Shown piece after piece: positions 63,290-64,000 of a stretch of DNA of 64,000 nucleotides. Every line of letters starts with the position of its first letter. Positions within the stretch are counted from its first letter, which is position 1. The stretch covers positions 17,056,001-17,120,000 of the forward strand of contig NC_088356.1 of NCBI RefSeq assembly GCF_036884655.1, in the 5' to 3' direction. A program made the translations under genes and the position numbers. Source of the DNA: Musa acuminata AAA Group (lineage: Eukaryota > Streptophyta > Magnoliopsida > Zingiberales > Musaceae). The notes beneath the pieces are model-generated. The model saw only the letters and a list, made by a program, of their open reading frames with translations. It did not search any database and was not told the origin of the DNA.

Positions 63290-64000
63290 TCATCCGTTCT
63301 CCTCCCTCAGAACATTAGATAATGTAAAGTGAGGGAATTTCGCGGCTAGATCCCTTACCCGTGCCAGATATTTGGCCATGGTTGCGTCACGAGCTTCATA
63401 TCCACCGCTGAGCTGTTCGGCCACGAGTTGCGAGTCAATGAGGACATGTATCGCGGCCACTTGCATCTCGAGGGCCAGCCTTAGTCCTGCTAGGAGTGCT
63501 TCGTACTCCGCCTCATTGTTGGTGGCTTTAAACCCAAAACGGAGGGAGCGCTCGAATGAGCGTCCGTCGGGGGCGAGAAGGACCAGCCCAGCTCCGGCAC
63601 CCCTTGAGTTGGCCGAGCCGTCCACGTGTAGGGTCCAAGCCTCGAGAGCTCGCTCGAGGTCTTTGTCCACCCGAGCTAATTCCACAATGAAGTCGGCTAC
63701 CGCCTGGGCCTTGATGGCGGTTCTGGGCGCGTAACTGATATCATGTTCACCGAGCTCCACCGCCCATCTGAGGAGCCGACCTGCAACATCGTACTTTGTT
63801 AAGATCTGTCGGAGAGGTTGGTCGGTGACGACTTCCACCGAGTGTGCCTGGAAGTAGGGGCGCAATTTCCGAGCCGAGAGCACCAGGGTGAGTGCGAGTT
63901 TTTCAATCGGCGGGTAACGTTCCTCAGGTCCACTCAGGACATGGCTGACGTAGTAGATCGGGAGTTGTGTGCCGGAGCTTTCCTTCACGAGGACGGAGCT
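63290..64000 (-). pseudogene. Tat-2 RNase H and archaeal-type RNase H (partial)
   Basis: The frame runs in from the window edge: VKESSGTQLPIYYVSHVLSG and [20 protein letters not shown] (Gypsy RNase H end), then [21 protein letters not shown] and [10 protein letters not shown] of the additional archaeal-type RNase H that marks the Tat clade. Next comes ARVRDLAAKFPHFTLSNVLR and EENG, then TGA (63292-63290). The integrase linker follows in the same frame, so the TGA is probably a mutated arginine CGA. RT lies outside the window. Confidence 0.88.

Larger units (their letters stand above)
57277..64000 (-). mobile_element. Tat-2: second Tat-clade element, 3' part
   Basis: On the minus strand: RNase H and archaeal-type RNase H (from the window edge), integrase to 61934, antisense gene on the plus strand (59574-61701), tandem array (about 58100-59115), polypurine tract and 3' LTR (57277-57894). 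It is homologous in order and protein content to Tat-1, but in the opposite orientation and with a divergent LTR. It is inserted in SIRE-5 gag. Confidence 0.92.

Noticed and set aside
23010..64000. Integrated plant pararetrovirus
   Set aside because: All RT-containing stretches are followed by integrase and bounded by LTRs; no movement or coat protein features seen.

Overview
This window is a retrotransposon-packed stretch of an angiosperm nuclear genome. Nearly every recognisable coding stretch belongs to an LTR retrotransposon, with plant-type tRNA-Met primer sites, plant lineages (Copia SIRE, Tork and Ale/Retrofit types; Gypsy chromovirus and Tat types) and a Mutator-like DNA element. A monocot, perhaps Zingiberales, is my guess from the style of the elements; the sequence does not prove it. 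No intact single-copy host gene is visible. The only host-gene material is broken: a rearranged small heat-shock protein (HSP20) fragment near 22.5-22.9 kb and a RING/vWA (WAV3-like) ubiquitin-ligase fragment inside the Mutator-like element near 46-46.8 kb.

The layout is a set of nested insertions, most readable to the base from target-site duplications (TSDs). From left to right: a chromovirus 3' half, Gy-1 (1-2228, +), sits inside a decayed SIRE copy, SIRE-1 (to 6577, +), which sits inside the integrase of a minus-strand Ale-like element (6578-8567). A Tork/Tnt1-like element (9063-22478, +) carries a nearly complete SIRE-2 (14169-22193, TSD ATCTT) in its 3' LTR. Rearranged HSP20 pieces follow (22496-22913). 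A Tat-clade Gypsy element, Tat-1 (23010-44966, +, TSD AGTTT), holds a gag-only SIRE derivative, SIRE-3 (29888-41798, TSD AGCGG), which in turn holds a deleted minus-strand chromovirus, Gy-2 (31647-35164, TSD CAGAC). An Ale-type LTR with primer site follows (45513-45783, -). Next is a Mutator-like element with long inverted repeats (45785-48777, 9-bp TSD TATTAACAA) whose right arm is split by a solo LTR (47040-48642, TSD ACTCT). Then come about 1.7 kb of unassigned AT-rich DNA, a truncated + SIRE LTR (50511-50929), a decayed minus-strand SIRE-5 (50930-57276) and, inside its gag, a second Tat element, Tat-2 (57277 to the right edge, -).

The most interesting system is an antisense gene carried by both Tat elements between pol and the 3' LTR. 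It has three exons and two short introns at identical positions and phases in both copies. It has its own TATA-like box about 120 bp upstream of the ATG and a homologous tandem-repeat array further upstream. The predicted protein has a Transposase_28-type domain, a basic nuclear-localisation-like segment, a coiled coil and an acidic tail. In Tat-1 the spliced frame is open over 1941 nt (stop included) once SIRE-3 is disregarded; in Tat-2 exon 2 carries a frameshift. Antisense additional ORFs are known in Tat elements generally; the splice structure, promoter and array conservation here deserve testing.

Most element proteins are damaged. SIRE-2 is nearest to complete, with a single in-frame TAG between gag and protease and a YVND instead of YVDD reverse-transcriptase motif. 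Tat-1 and Tat-2 each carry a TGA where the other copy or family context suggests CGA. No tRNA or rRNA gene, CRISPR array or integrated virus was seen.
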